Assembly: GCA_036426205.1 (NCBI GenBank)
Contig: CM071571.1
Location: forward strand, 117,477,706-117,541,705
Origin: Ascaphus truei
Lineage: Eukaryota > Chordata > Amphibia > Anura > Ascaphidae
Direction of reading: 5' to 3'
DNA: 64,000 nucleotides
Below, piece by piece: positions 36,117 to 47,335 of this stretch. How positions within the stretch are numbered: the stretch's first letter is position 1; the number at the start of each line of letters is the position of its first letter. The translations under genes were made by a program, and so were the position numbers. The notes below the pieces were generated by a model, which was given only the letters and a program-made list of their open reading frames with translations, was not told where the DNA came from and ran no database searches.

Positions 36117-37593
36117 ACTTATAATCTCAGAACAAAACAAATAACCCCCAAAAGCGCTAAACCTACACTAGAATACGTGGTTGGTAACAATAATGTGATA
36201 AAAAAAAATGTGTCTTAACAATGATAGCTGCTAATGCAACATAAAGTGGTTTACAGATTGCTATAAAATAAGGAGCTAGGTGACAATAAAGACAGGTTAT
36301 TCCAAACCTGATAATACACAGTGAACAAACAATATAAAGTCCCCAGTGCTAAAGTCCAAGATACCGTGATCTTTAGGCAGTCTTGGTCTTTTAGATGGTA
36401 GTTGGGCTTGGATGATAGATGCTCCAGATGGGATAATGTCCTTTGATGTGGAGGATACCACCGTCTGGAAAAACAGATTAAAGACACACTGATTGCGCAG
36501 CGTATTTCAGTAATCAGAGCCCTATCTGAAACTGAGAAGAATCCTACTCACATAGTGTACGCCAATACATTCAGTGAGAGGATCTGTACTTGCTCCCCTT
36601 CTCCTCCGCTCCTCACACGAACCCCACGGGAGACTGCTTACTGGAGGCGGCCTCAATCCTCAATGGCGTCGGGGATGGTTCTTGTGCGGCACCCCCACCG
36701 GTATGTGACAGGAATAGGCACAAAAATAGTGTAGTATGAAGTGACCTTTATTATCTAAAACACTAGAAACAGTATTAAAATACACTCACATGGGTGCAAT
36801 AGTGGAGAGTATTGCTCAAAATGCCGTCCGCAGCTTGCAATTCTATCACCGCAACGGAAGAATCACTGCACACTGACACGCTGTCGACTAGGTGTGTGAC
36901 GTCAGTGGCTGTTAGAAATTCTCCCTGGGGCCGAATACGATTGCTGGGATGGCTCAAAAAGACTAAGCTCCTCCTCCTATGCGTTTCGTGGACAAGTGGT
37001 CACTTCGTCAGGGGAAGGTGGGAGCTTAGTTGTGATACCTTATATACAGACCAAATGGAGAGATCCCCTACTGGGGGTGGGGCTTGGATGTGTAATATTT
37101 AACCAAGGAGGAGATCAGCTCTGATACTGACACAGGCGATTAGGGTTGTTGATAAAGGGCACTTCATACTACACTATTTTGTGCCTATTCCTGTCACTAC
37201 GGTGGGGGTGCCGCAACAAGAACATCCCCGACGCCATTGAGGATTGAGGCCGCCTCAGTAAGCAGTCTCCACGTGGGGTTCGTGTGAGGAGCGGAGGAGA
37301 AGGGGAGCAAGTACAGATCCTCTCAACTGAATGTATTGGCGTACACTATGTGAGTAGGATTCTTCTCAGTTTCAGATAGGGCTCTGATTGCTGAAATACG
37401 CTGCGCAATCAGGTGTGTCTTTTATCTGTTTTTCCAGACGGTGTATCCATCCACATCAAGGACATTATCCCATCTGGAGCATCTATATCCAAGCCCAACT
37501 ACCATCTTAAAGACCAGAGACTGCCTAAAAGATCACGGTATCTTGGACTTTAGCGCTGGGGACTTTATATTGTTTGTTCACTTATATTCTCAG
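36117..37593. mobile_element. E2: complete foldback insertion
   Basis: Target-site copies at 36,117-36,130 (acttataatctcag, one base off) and 37,580-37,593 (acttatattctcag). Order: tail 36,131-36,320, arm L 36,321-36,755, spacer 36,756-37,150, arm R 37,151-37,582 running directly into the right target-site copy. The hammerhead-like motif is at 36,978-37,014 (minus). The first part is from the indel-rich copy 2; the end after about 37,260 is clean. Non-coding. Confidence 0.85.
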
Positions 37594-37800
37594 GCATAAA
37601 TTAGTCACATAATACTTGTCTACTAAAGATCTGAGATAGCAGAATGAGGAGCCACATGAAGTGGTATACAGAGATCGCCAAAGCCTAGTATGCGGTTTGC
37701 ATGCAGAATTCTCAGGTAGTATCACTGGCCTACATAACCAGAAGGTGACAAGTCTGATTACCCTGCAAGAGTTCCTAATAGACCTGCCATTGATACATCC
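37594..37800. other. Unannotated DNA right of E2
   Basis: Host sequence continuing from the E2 target site. No gene or repeat is recognised. Confidence 0.4.
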
Positions 37801-38032
37801 GCGGCTAAGCTTAATCTAAAGCTTAACCGCTTTTTTTTTCACCTTTTTTTTTCCGGCCGGAATTGGCCGCACGCCAGCCGCATCTCACGGCCGCGCGCAG
37901 CTGGTTCTCCAATCAGCGCCTAATGGCGCTGAACAATAGAAACGCCTGCGGCGCCGAAAAAAAAAAAGGCCGCTTCTACACGGGGTTTTAAATTACCTGC
38001 GATGCCGGCTGCTTTAGATTAAGTTTAGCCGC
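37801..38032. mobile_element. MITE with 22-bp inverted ends
   Basis: A 232-bp GC-rich element with ends GCGGCTAAGCTTAATCTAAA and TTTAGATTAAGTTTAGCCGC (one mismatch) and CpG-rich contents ('cggccgcgcgcagctgg'). A short T run and a short A run inside face each other, extending the foldback. No transposase and no unambiguous target duplication; superfamily unknown. Confidence 0.75.
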
Positions 38033-38133
38033 AGCTGTAGATGACAGAATGCTTTTTCGCGCCCTGTACTTTTAGGTATAATCAAACTCCAATATCCTAT
38101 AAATATGTAGTAATGTGGCCCACCCAACAGGGA

Positions 38134-39046
38134 TGATAGGCCAGACGAAATCACCCTTACCGAGGGGAGAGGTGAATCAGCGGGCACTACGGTGCAGAAA
38201 AAGGTTGCAGAGGCTGGACTGGGCTATAAAAATTCTTTATTCAAACATGGATTAAAAACAAGAGGAGGGGAGACAAACCCCTGTGCCTCTAACGCGTTTC
38301 ACCCAAAGATGGGCTTTCTCAAAGAGTAACGTTACTCGTGCACAATCCCCTGAAATACCGGAAGTAAACCGGACGTGACGTCACTCAGCCAATGAGATGC
38401 AAGTGTTCCCAAGATGACATGATGGGAAACTGCACTCATGGCTAGCGTGGACTCGTGCGGGATACACCGGTACCAGTGTCATGCGCAGTAAAGACCAATA
38501 GAATAAAAACAAGTGATACTCAGTTTTACAAATGATTATACGCATAGTTGCAGTTAATCTACTGTATAACCGCAAGTCCCAGTTCAGAGTGACATACATG
38601 CAATAGTATATACATCAAGTTGTAACAAAGTAACTCACTTCTGAGACTGCGAATATCAAACATATTATATAATTGCAATATGAAATTAAAAACAAGTAAA
38701 GTCAGGTTTTTTTTAGGGATTTTCAATGCATTATTATCTTAAATTCATAACTTTCACATATATAGTGCATATTTCAAAAGTGTACTGTAATCATGTTTAT
38801 ATTCAATAATTAAAATGGTAATAAGGTATAACAGTAACACCAATACAATAAAGCATAGATAACAGCACGCTTTCTGTGATAAATGCAATCCAAGTGATTT
38901 TTTCATTAAGTAATAATCCTTATATACTCCTAGAAGCCTATATATAGATCATTGAATTCTGCACTAATTCGAAAAATTGTTCCCTTTATCAGTGAGTTAT
39001 TAAAGTGAATTCTTAAAGTGAACAAGGGCCAGAGTGATAGGCCAGA
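38134..39046 (-). mobile_element. E3: solo PLE-type terminal repeat
   Basis: Bounded by a 12-bp duplication tgataggccaga (38,134-38,145 and 39,035-39,046). It has the internal order of the other PLE-type repeats: 'ttctttattcaaac' near 38,233, a hammerhead-like motif on the minus strand (38,290-38,326: CUUUGAGAAAG...GUGAAACGCGUU, first core degraded), then 'gacgtgacgtcac'. No long palindrome and no coding region, so it represents a plain, non-foldback insertion for comparison with E1, E2, E4 and E6. Confidence 0.65.
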
Positions 39047-39450
39047 GTGATTTTGTTGGGCAGTATCCAAATCACTTGTTGAGTTTGTTATGAGAGGGGG
39101 GCCATACTACTTGTTTAGTGGGGAGGAAGGGGCCACTTGTAGAGCAGAGGCTGGCTGGGCCTGCTATCACTGGGTGCTATATTTGTTCAACGCTGTCCTC
39201 TGCGGCCTTCAGTATCACTGGAAGTATTGATTGAGTTAGGCCAGACTCCCTCCAAACCTGGTCCCGTGTAACCAGACTCCCTCTGTCGGTGGTCCTGATC
39301 ATAATCAACCCACATACAATTATAATAAATACAAAAAGTACTAAGGAGTTTACCACATTGTGCATGGTAAGTATGGTGGTGGGTTTACATTAGAGCTGGT
39401 CATGAACTACAACTCTTCCCTATCCTCCTCTCTTGATCTACATGGCCCTC
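39047..39450. other. Unannotated DNA
   Basis: Short frames without known motifs; no repeat recognised. Confidence 0.4.
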
Positions 39451-40486
39451 TTTTTCTCTCCTGTTCTGTGCTTTCTAAACCCAGACCTTGGCTAAACTGC
39501 CACACACGCATGCTCTGCTCCTGTATTTGTTCCTCTAAATGCCTCTGAAGAAAATACTCATAGTCTTGCAGACTTCCTTCACTACAAATGTATCATATCC
39601 TGTTTCAACTCTTCCTTTTCCAAGGTTAAACAAACATACTTTTCTTCACTATTCAACACTCACAAGTTTAACCCACACCACCACTTCTCTGTCTTTGACT
39701 CTACTCAGACCACCATCTATTACCTGTATTTCTGCACTAGGAGGAGTGGAAAACCTCCCCCAGAAAGCAGCACATGCCTGATGTCTCTGGTTATACTTCC
39801 ATTTTTTTTAAACTATTTATTTCCATACAGATAAGATTTATCACCATTTGATTATTTTTATTCTATGGGACTTAATTTATTTTAAGCTGTAAAGTGTAGT
39901 TATTTATATCTGTTCATTATATTCACAGTGTTTATATTGGATAATTAGTTATCCTCTTATTGTGTATCCCCTTTTGTCTTATAATCTTTGCCCCGAATTT
40001 AAACCATCACTTTAGTAGCGCGCTATTATATTCCTTTTAAACAAATGTATCCTATCCTGTTTCAACTCTTCCCCCTCCAAGGTTAAACAAACATACTTTT
40101 CTTCACTATTCAACACTTACAAGTCTAACACATGCTACCTCTTCTCTGTCTTTGACTCTTGACTCAGACCACCGTCTATTACTTATTTTGGTCTCCCTCC
40201 TGTCGTTTGGCTCTAAACTCCGTCAACGTCTGGTATTCTCTTGCTTGCACTTTTTTCATACCTCCTATTCTCTCCCAGAGCCTCTACAATCTGGCTTCTG
40301 CACAGCTCACTCCACCCTCACCAAAATAACTAATGACTCCAGGCTGCCAAAGACCAAGGTCCCTACACCCTCCTTATATTATTCAACTTTTATTCAGCCT
40401 TCAATACTGTGGACCACCCTTTTCTAATTTACATTCTCCATACTCTTGGTATCCTGGATTTCCTCTTACCTCTCTAATTGTAGTTT
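39451..40486 (+). pseudogene. L2-type LINE fragment, left part (L2-B)
   Basis: Recognisable from about 40,170: frames encode FGSKLRQRLVFSCL, SGFCTAHSTLTKITND and YSAFNTVDHPFLIYIL, which match the L2 RT motifs seen also at 57.1-57.4 kb ([13 protein letters not shown]). Upstream pieces (39,451-39,780) are probably L2 too, and 39,583-39,725 is repeated at 40,041-40,185 with an AT-rich stretch between. Many stops and frameshifts. The RT is cut at 40,500 by E4 and resumes at 41,706. Confidence 0.72.
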
Positions 40487-41705
40487 CAGTGTCTTGTTTG
40501 GTGAAGAAAAAATGTGAACTAGCGCTAAAGTGTAATACACAGTGTGATATTCAAAATCTTGTAATAAAGGTTGGCTGCCCGGTGATACTGCCAGTACTAA
40601 CAGAATAAAACTAAAATAAAGAAAAACCTGGCGCCAGATAGTCAGTGGAATGTCCTGTACTCCTCAAGGGAACCGCCACACTTGCTCGACAGACCAGCAA
40701 AGAAAAGAACCAAAACAACACAAAATCATAGCGCAACACTGTAGGGTAAGCAGTATTGAAACTAATAACACATAAACAGTTAAGAATCCTAGCGATAATT
40801 AAAACAATTTTTATTATTAAAAAGAACTATGCCAAGACCGACTATGGCAATACAAGAAACGCAGGTCATCGGAGCACAAAAATTGGAGCCCTACTTACAT
40901 ACGCAAGATTTAGCTCGCATGGTAGGAACAAGTCCTAAGTAGAGATGATCTCCCTGGCGGGTGATGCCTTGCTCCACTGCGGCTCAGACACCAGTCAGTC
41001 CTTCGATGGTAACGGAACAGCTCCGCCGGGGGCTGGTGTGCGGGGTCCACAGCTTGCACCGCGTGTAGACACACGCCTCACACTTCCTCCTACGGAACAA
41101 CAGGAAGTCTCTGCGCGCCCGCGCGCGATAGTGCCCGTTGTCTTAAAGGAACTTTCCTTTAAGACAAGGGCACTATCGCGGGCGGGGCGCGAGAGACTTC
41201 CTGTTGTTCCGTAGGAGGAGTGAGGCGTTGTCTACACGCGGTGCAGAGCTGTGGACCCCGCACACCAGCCCCCACGGCCGGAGCTGTTCCGGTTACCATC
41301 GAAGGACTGACTGGTGCTAGAGCCGCAGTGAGCAGAGGCATCACCCGCCAGGGAGATATCTCTACTTAGGACTTGTTCCTACCATGCGAGCTAAATCTTG
41401 CTGTATGTAAGTGGGCTCCAATTTTTGTGCTCCGGATGACCTGCGGTTCTTGTATTTGCCATAGTCGGTCTTGGCATAGTTCTTTTTAATAATAAAAAAT
41501 TGTTTTAATTATCGCTAGGATTCTTAACTGTTTATGTGTATTAGTTCAATACTGCTTACCCTACAGTGTTGCGCTATGATTTTTGTTTGTTTGTGTTCTT
41601 TTCTTTGCATGGTCTGTCGAGCAAGTGTGCGGTTCCCTTGAGGAGTACAGGACATTCCACTGACTATCTGGCGCCAGGTTTTTCTTTATTTCAGTGTCTT
41701 GTTTG
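40484..41705. mobile_element. E4: foldback insertion, near-perfect palindrome
   Basis: A 17-bp target-site duplication, tttcagtgtcttgtttg, lies at 40,484-40,500 and 41,689-41,705, interrupting an L2 RT. The insert has a 113-bp unpaired tail (40,501-40,613), then arms 40,614-41,151 and 41,153-41,691 that are inverted copies meeting at 41,152, where cttaaagga faces tcctttaag across about 3 bases. Arm R runs straight into the right target-site copy. CpG-rich at the centre ('gcgcgcccgcgcgcga'). Non-coding; probably the same class as E1 and E2. Confidence 0.9.
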
Positions 41706-41838
41706 CTAACACCTCATCTTCCTCTGTCAATCTCTATGTGAGCCTACCCCAGGGGTCTGTCCTGTGATCTCTTTTCTCTTTACATACTTTTCACTTTATC
41801 ACATCTCTTGGGTTCAAATATTACCTCTATGCTATGGG
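41706..41838 (+). pseudogene. L2-type LINE fragment, right part (L2-B)
   Basis: Continues the L2 RT after E4: ANTSSSSVNLYVSLPQGSVL in a frame with one or two shifts, matching [20 protein letters not shown] of the L2 at 57.4 kb. Removing E4 and one target-site copy restores the expected L2 order at DNA level. Confidence 0.8.
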
Positions 41839-41839
41839 T

Positions 41840-42165
41840 ACTCCTGGCTGCTGAGAAAAATGGGCGTTTTTCCAAGAATACTTGCCCACTAAACCCAATA
41901 TGGCTACCAGGGTCAGTGTAGCTCTGGTGCGGCTAATTGAAAGCTGCAACGTCATCGGAAGAGGACATTGCAACTTTCTATTTGTGACTCTGCAGCCATA
42001 TTTGTAGACTTTTTTTTATCTCACATTGACACAAGAAATTACAAATATATCAAGAGACAGGGGATCCCCGACTCCCGGAGGTCAGGGTAGCTTTTGTGTC
42101 TCCCTGGTCCTGGTGCTTACAGATAAAAAAAATAACTGAGGACTGCTACTTTAAGGATTCATGGA
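41840..42165. repeat. Possible T2-type MITE remnant
   Basis: Ends GACTGCTACTTTAA like the MITE at 21,271-21,605 and shares 'ggatccccgactcccgg'-type wording with 'ggaacccgggggtcccc' there. The left end is not recognisable, so the element may be truncated. Confidence 0.4.
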
Positions 42166-43335
42166 GATTCATATATTAAAAAAATTGCAGCGTGAAGAAA
42201 CACTTACATAAACAACTTGTCCCAGAATAGTCCCTGTGACTAAAAAAAACATCCAGGCATACCAGAAGCTCAGGGAAGATGAGCATGTGATTAGAGGGAA
42301 ACCTGATAGCTGTGCCAGGGATTTAAAGTAGGAAATAGTGGTTCCCCCTAGATCATGGGAAACACTTCCTGTCCTTTATAGATTGGGCTATTAATGGACC
42401 ACACCTGCCCACAGTTGATTCTCATAATAGATCAATTGAACGGAAACAATTAACTCACCAGAAATTAATCATGCAGACTGAAAGTGAAAACCTAGCACTG
42501 TCATGTGTTTGACTGTAAGCTTGGGAACATTCACAAAAGGGATGAGACTGCTGCTGACACAAGTAATGACCATCTATACAGTAATGAAATATGAATAATA
42601 AAGTTGATAATGTGTATCCCACCATATTTATGTAGCTGTTCCTGAGCAGCAATTGAGGGAAGTAGAATGAAGCTGTCAAAACGAAGGATTTATACATTGT
42701 ATTAAGTATAGAATGTGCCAGTTAATATAGCTGCAAACATTATTTTTTAAAATACATTTAAAGCATTGGTTTCTGGAAAGAAACATAAGTGTGCTTCAGG
42801 CTTCACAACTGAAGATATTAAAGGACATTTGCCATCAATATTTAATGAACTATTACTTTAATATAACCACTGCAATAAAAACAAATATTTGAGAATCCAA
42901 TTGTAAGATAACAAATGTGAGTAAATATGTGGTTTTAAAGTATTTTTTTTTGGTGTAAAAAAAGCATACTTTTCAACTTAAAAATCAACGTTTGTGTCAT
43001 CTCTATGGGAAGAGCACAAAACGTTACTGAGAGGGGAGCTAATTATCAGACTGGCTAGAATTGAATTCCTTAAGTGCGAAGTTAGGAGACTTGAATCAAT
43101 CCACAAAAATCCTTCCTTCAAAATGGCTTATCCTACCAGATTCCTTGTTTGATCATCACCACACCACCTGAGGGGAGCTCTTGCGCTTTGTGTGTTTTTT
43201 TGTGACGGCTTAGAAAGATCTTATTGCCTGCAGAGAATGTGTGCTTATCAGAAGCAGCTGAGAGGGCTATAACATGGAAAAAACACACATTCTTTGAGAA
43301 GGCCAATAAGCTAGATTCCATGTTAGTGATTAGAA
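42166..43335. other. Unannotated AT-rich DNA
   Basis: No gene is supported. Several short frames (the longest about 80 codons) have no known domain. Confidence 0.5.
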
Positions 43336-44050
43336 TGAGAAAAAGAGAGTCAATGCCTAGGATTCATTCAATAACCATCAACACAAACATCCTCTCTATA
43401 GTCTTTTGTTTAGGATATTAAGTCTGTTACCCCCTCTGACTGGACACGGTATATGTTCTTTACCCTGAAAAGATAAATTGTTAACATTGCCCAAACTACA
43501 GTTAGTGAAATGATGGGACACGGGGTGATTAATATCTTTTTTAATGATTAGGCGTAGATGTTCAAGTATCCGAACCTTTAAACACCTAATTGTTCGTCCT
43601 ATGTATTGCTTACCACAACCACATTTTAACAGATATATCACAAAAGTGGTATCGCAATTGATAAAAGAATTTACACAAAAAAATGTTCCCGTTTTGTTTG
43701 AAGTAAATTCAGAAGTTTGTTTCATAAATTTACATGCTTTACATTTGGAGCAGTTGTAACTACCTTTAGGTAGATTATTTGAAGGAATTATATCTGTGGA
43801 AAACATGGTTGCGGAAACATGATTGGCAATAGTTTTTGCCTTTCTGAAGACAAATCTAGGGCCTTCTTCGTAAATTGAATGTAAAACTGGGTCCCCTGCT
43901 AGCACTGCCCAATGTTTCCTAACTATGTTCTTGATAATAGTAGCTTGATTATTATGTTGAACAATAAAATATGGTGATTGAGAATGTTTATCTTGTCTTT
44001 TTTTGGTTCTATCTAAAAGAACAGTTCTGTCCATCGTTTGTACATCATTA
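43336..44050 (-). pseudogene. Penelope-like element: linker and GIY-YIG domain (PLE-2)
   Basis: An uninterrupted frame (43,396 to about 44,050) on the minus strand encodes the C-terminal half of a PLE protein. It has a linker with IVRKHWAVLAGDPVLHSI; then a Cys-rich finger, CSKCKACKF; then the GIY-YIG endonuclease, VIYLLKCGCGKQYIGRTIR; and KVRILEHLRLI with the catalytic Arg/Glu. It ends RGGNRLNILNKRL. The CPCG of other PLEs is CGCG here. The RT domain is absent, so the copy is 5'-truncated. It belongs to a different lineage from the PLE at 17.8 kb. The upstream end is an inverted self-duplication. Confidence 0.9.
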
Positions 44051-44259
44051 AATGTTCTATCAAGATCTTTTTTTGGACAGAACTGTTCTTTTGGATAGAA
44101 CCAAAAAAAGACAAGATAAACATTCTCAATCACCATATTTTATTGTTCAACATAATAATCAAGCTATTATTATCAAGAACATAGTTAGGAAACATTGGGC
44201 AGTGCTAGCAGCGGACCCAGTTTTACATTCAATTTACGAAGAAGGCCCTAGATTTGTCA
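43849..44259. repeat. Inverted duplication at the 5' end of PLE-2
   Basis: The PLE-2 coding stretch 43,849-44,032 reappears inverted at 44,075-44,259, with a 42-bp loop. The plus-strand copy still reads as PLE protein (HSQSPYFIVQHNNQA, IVRKHWAVLAADPV). Unlike the large foldbacks, here coding sequence is folded back at the truncated 5' end. Confidence 0.9.
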
Positions 44260-44369
44260 TCCCAGGCCATGATGTTGCTCATGGATTAAAGGATTTTTAC
44301 ATTTACCGGTGTCTAGCCCCCTTCCTTTGTTCGCTGTGCTCCTCTACGCTCCCTTGAGGATTCTCCTTC

Positions 44370-45528
44370 TTGAGATGAATAATAATGCAAGAGAAAAAAA
44401 TATGGAAGCGCAGTCAAAGGGGTACTGCTAAGATAACACCTTTATATTAAATTATGTCAATATAATCACAAACAATAACAACAATTGTCAAAATAAACTC
44501 AAAAGATAATAATAAAAAACAAGTGGAAGTGGGTGCATTACTGAGAGGCAATCAAAGCAAGTTCCTGCTAAGTGAATGCTAGAGGGATAACACCAGGAAA
44601 CTCCTGGCTTGAGATCAAAGTCTTGTGATCAGAGAAGTGTCCCCAGATGGATACGTAAAACGTAAGGGGATATGATATTGAGGGGTGCCCGTGGGTTGAG
44701 CCAATGCTCAGTGTGCTCACCAAACCTCCGCCGATGGCTCATGGGGGCCCGATGGTTCTCCCAAATCAACAACTCCGGTCACGATGGTAAAAGCTGACTC
44801 TGCACAGCCCGCCGGGTTTCCGGGTGTGACGTCACTTCTGGATGTGACGCGATGACCCTTCCCGGTTGTCTCAGGTCTGTGCGATCCTCCTCCGCAGTAC
44901 ACTGGCGACACACTTTATTCGAGCTTGGCTAGTCCCACGAATTCGGGTATACCCGGGTGTATTGAGGTTTGTGACTGTTTTCTGCCCGAGTGCATTGAGT
45001 TATTTTCCAAGCAGGGATTGAAGCATTTTATTCCCGCTGGCTGCAATACTGCACAGTATATATATATATATATACTGCATTACAATTCATGAATTTATGC
45101 CATCTGGTAGACACGCGAAGCATTGCAGCCTATTAAATCCTAATCATTATCATTTAACAGATCAGCCGCCCATCAGCCAGGCATGAACCCAGGCTGGGAA
45201 GGCAAATGCAACGGGGCTTGTCAGAGGTGAGGAGTGGCGCATTCCAGGTATCTGCCAGGTACATACCGGGTATTTGCTCGAATAAAGTGTGTCGGTGCAG
45301 TAGTAGTATCAGATTAGCAGGCAAACAAGCCGATGACGGGTGCCGCCCTCACAGACGCATGTTACAGTGCTGGTAGTTCCACTCCACTACACCAAATGAG
45401 AGCACAGACCCTTGGCTCCTCCTCCTACGCATTTCACCAATGAATGGCTTCGTCAGGGATCACTCTGAAAGACCAACCCAGAGACAACTGCCTAAGATAA
45501 TGGGAAACTTGTAAAATCTTAAAACACC
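44370..45528 (-). mobile_element. E5: PLE-type terminal repeat with nested MITE
   Basis: Non-coding segment that truncates the 3' side of L1-C. It has the PLE-type order: 'aacacctttatattaaatta' near 44,430, CpG-bearing sequence with 'gtgacgtcac' near 44,826, and a hammerhead-like motif at 45,423-45,459 on the minus strand (CUGACGA, A, GCCA/UGGU stem, GAAAUGCGUAGG). Boundaries and target-site duplication were not found. A MITE lies inside. Confidence 0.55.
44906..45294. mobile_element. MITE with 19-bp terminal inverted repeats
   Basis: A 389-bp element with perfect ends CGACACACTTTATTCGAGC and its complement. Interior words 'cgggtatacccgggtg' and 'acataccgggtatttg' face each other near the two ends, and a (TA)n run lies at about 45,057-45,076. 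No transposase; target duplication unclear. Confidence 0.75.
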
Positions 45529-47335
45529 TCAGCACCTGTGAAAGAGTATTTCTGACAAAAATCGCTGAAATTTAACAATGTACCATTCAGTAGCACATAC
45601 CCCCACATCTCTAACATTTTTAGCTTTCCTTAAATCAAAAGTACCAGTAAAACAACCCGGACCAAAGTCAGGGTTGTCAAAAATTGAGGTACATCTCGAG
45701 GGAGATGAAAATAGTTGATTATGAGTTTTGACCCTGTGCAAAATTTTAAGAGAAACTTTTATTACCATCGAATCAAAAATTTCTGGTCTACAACATTTTG
45801 TTGGCTTATTATTCATAGAAGGGCTGGGAGTGCCGCAGAGCTATTAAATATATTCTCTAAATCTACCCAACTATATTGATTTTCCTGAGAGTGCCAAAAT
45901 ATTATCTGTTTCAAATGGGACGCTAAATAATATTTCCTAATATCAGGGACAACCACACCCCCTCTTTATCTGGATACAAGCATAACTCTTGGTCTTTTGT
46001 TACTCCATATACACTGCATAATTGTATTCTGTAAATCCCTTATATATTTTATCGGGATAGTGACCAGTTGGGTCTGAAAATAGCAAAGCAATTTCAGGAG
46101 GACATTCATCTTAACTGATCTAATATGGCCCATCGAGGAGATTTGGTGACCATTCCATAATAAAATATCCCGTTTAATTATTGTGAAAAGCTCTGGGTAG
46201 TTATATTTGTAAAGAGATTGGTAGCTTATATGTGAGAAAGATCCCTAAATATTTTAATCTTACAGTATTCCATTGATAATTGAAGTTTAATTTGATTATT
46301 TTTACCTCAATATCTTATCAAGTTAAGTTTCGTGCCTCTGACTTGGTCGAATTAATTTTATAGCCTGAAAGCGAACCAAACCCAGAAAGCTCTTCTTGTA
46401 CATTGGGAAGAGAATTCAGGGGATTAGAGTTTGCCAGAATAATATCGTCTGCAAACAAAGATAATTTGACATTTTCCTGGCCGATCTTGATACCCTGTTT
46501 TAAAGTTTTTTTTCCTCATTTTAATTGCAAGCTGCTCAATTGTTAATGCATAAAGCAGAGGATATAATGGGCAATCCTGCCTAGTGCCATTGCTGATTTT
46601 AATTTGGTTTAACTCCCCCATGGCATTTTTAAAGAAGCTGTTGGGGCATCATATAGGGCTTGGACCCCCTTTAAAAATTGACTGTAAAAAACAACTCTTG
46701 CATAGTTCTATCCAGAAAATACCATTTAATTCTATCGAACGCTTTTTCGGTGTCTAAACTCAATAACACCGCTTTGGGTTTAGAAGACTATATATAATCT
46801 ATTCTATTAATAATCTTATGTGTATTGTCCAAGGCTTGACGCATGCTTATAAAACCTACCTGGTCATTATGAATTTGGCAGGGCAAGATTGGGTTTAATC
46901 TATTCGTCAACATTTTACTGTAAATGTTTAAATCTGTATTAAGAAGTGAAATTGGCCTGTAACTTATGCAACTCATTGGGTCTTTTCCTTCCTTAGGTAT
47001 TAATACTAAATTTGCTTTTGACATTTGCATGGGAATCTGGGAACCTGATTAAAAACTATAGAACATATCTATGAGATATGGTGCTAAAATTCTCCAATAT
47101 TTTTTATAGTATTGATTTGAAAATCCATCCGGTCCTGGGCCTTTGAGGGTTTCAAACCCTTAATAACCTCTTTTAACTCTGAAATATTAATTTTAGCATT
47201 GAGACTCTCCAATTCTTCCGTAGACAACTTTGGTAGTTTGCAAGCCTGTAGATAGCTATCTATTTGTTTATTGGATGTTTTTTTGAAGTTGTGGTCTGAT
47301 GAGTCCAGATTATACAAATTATTATAATATTTAGA
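45529..47335 (-). pseudogene. L1-C ORF2: reverse transcriptase and C-terminal part, decayed
   Basis: Minus-strand L1 RT in several frames: YYNNLYNL, GLKPSKAQDRMDF, ANLVLIPKEGKDP, SYRPISLLNTDLN, HNDQVGFISMRQA, and GELNQIKISNGTRQDCPLYPLL; the catalytic YADD is degraded (near 46,440). Next come a maturase-like stretch around 46,080-46,150 and a C-terminal piece (45,529-45,816) with FSSPSRCTSIFDNPDFGPG, comparable to the matching place in L1-A. It ends at 45,528 where E5 begins. Confidence 0.85.

Larger units (their letters stand above)
25357..37389. repeat. 12-kb direct repeat, copy 2 (indel-rich)
   Basis: Follows copy 1 in the same order and orientation, about 200 bases shorter overall. Differences are mainly single missing or extra bases in and outside homopolymers, with few substitutions, and they hit coding and non-coding parts alike. 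The last 130 bases or so (from about 37,260) match copy 1 exactly. This looks like uncorrected long-read sequence used to bridge a gap, not evolutionary divergence. Its features should be read from copy 1. Confidence 0.93.

Noticed and set aside
25357..37389. Reading copy 2 as a diverged paralogous array with its own biology
   Set aside because: Differences are mainly single-base indels that ignore function, which fits sequencing error better than evolution.
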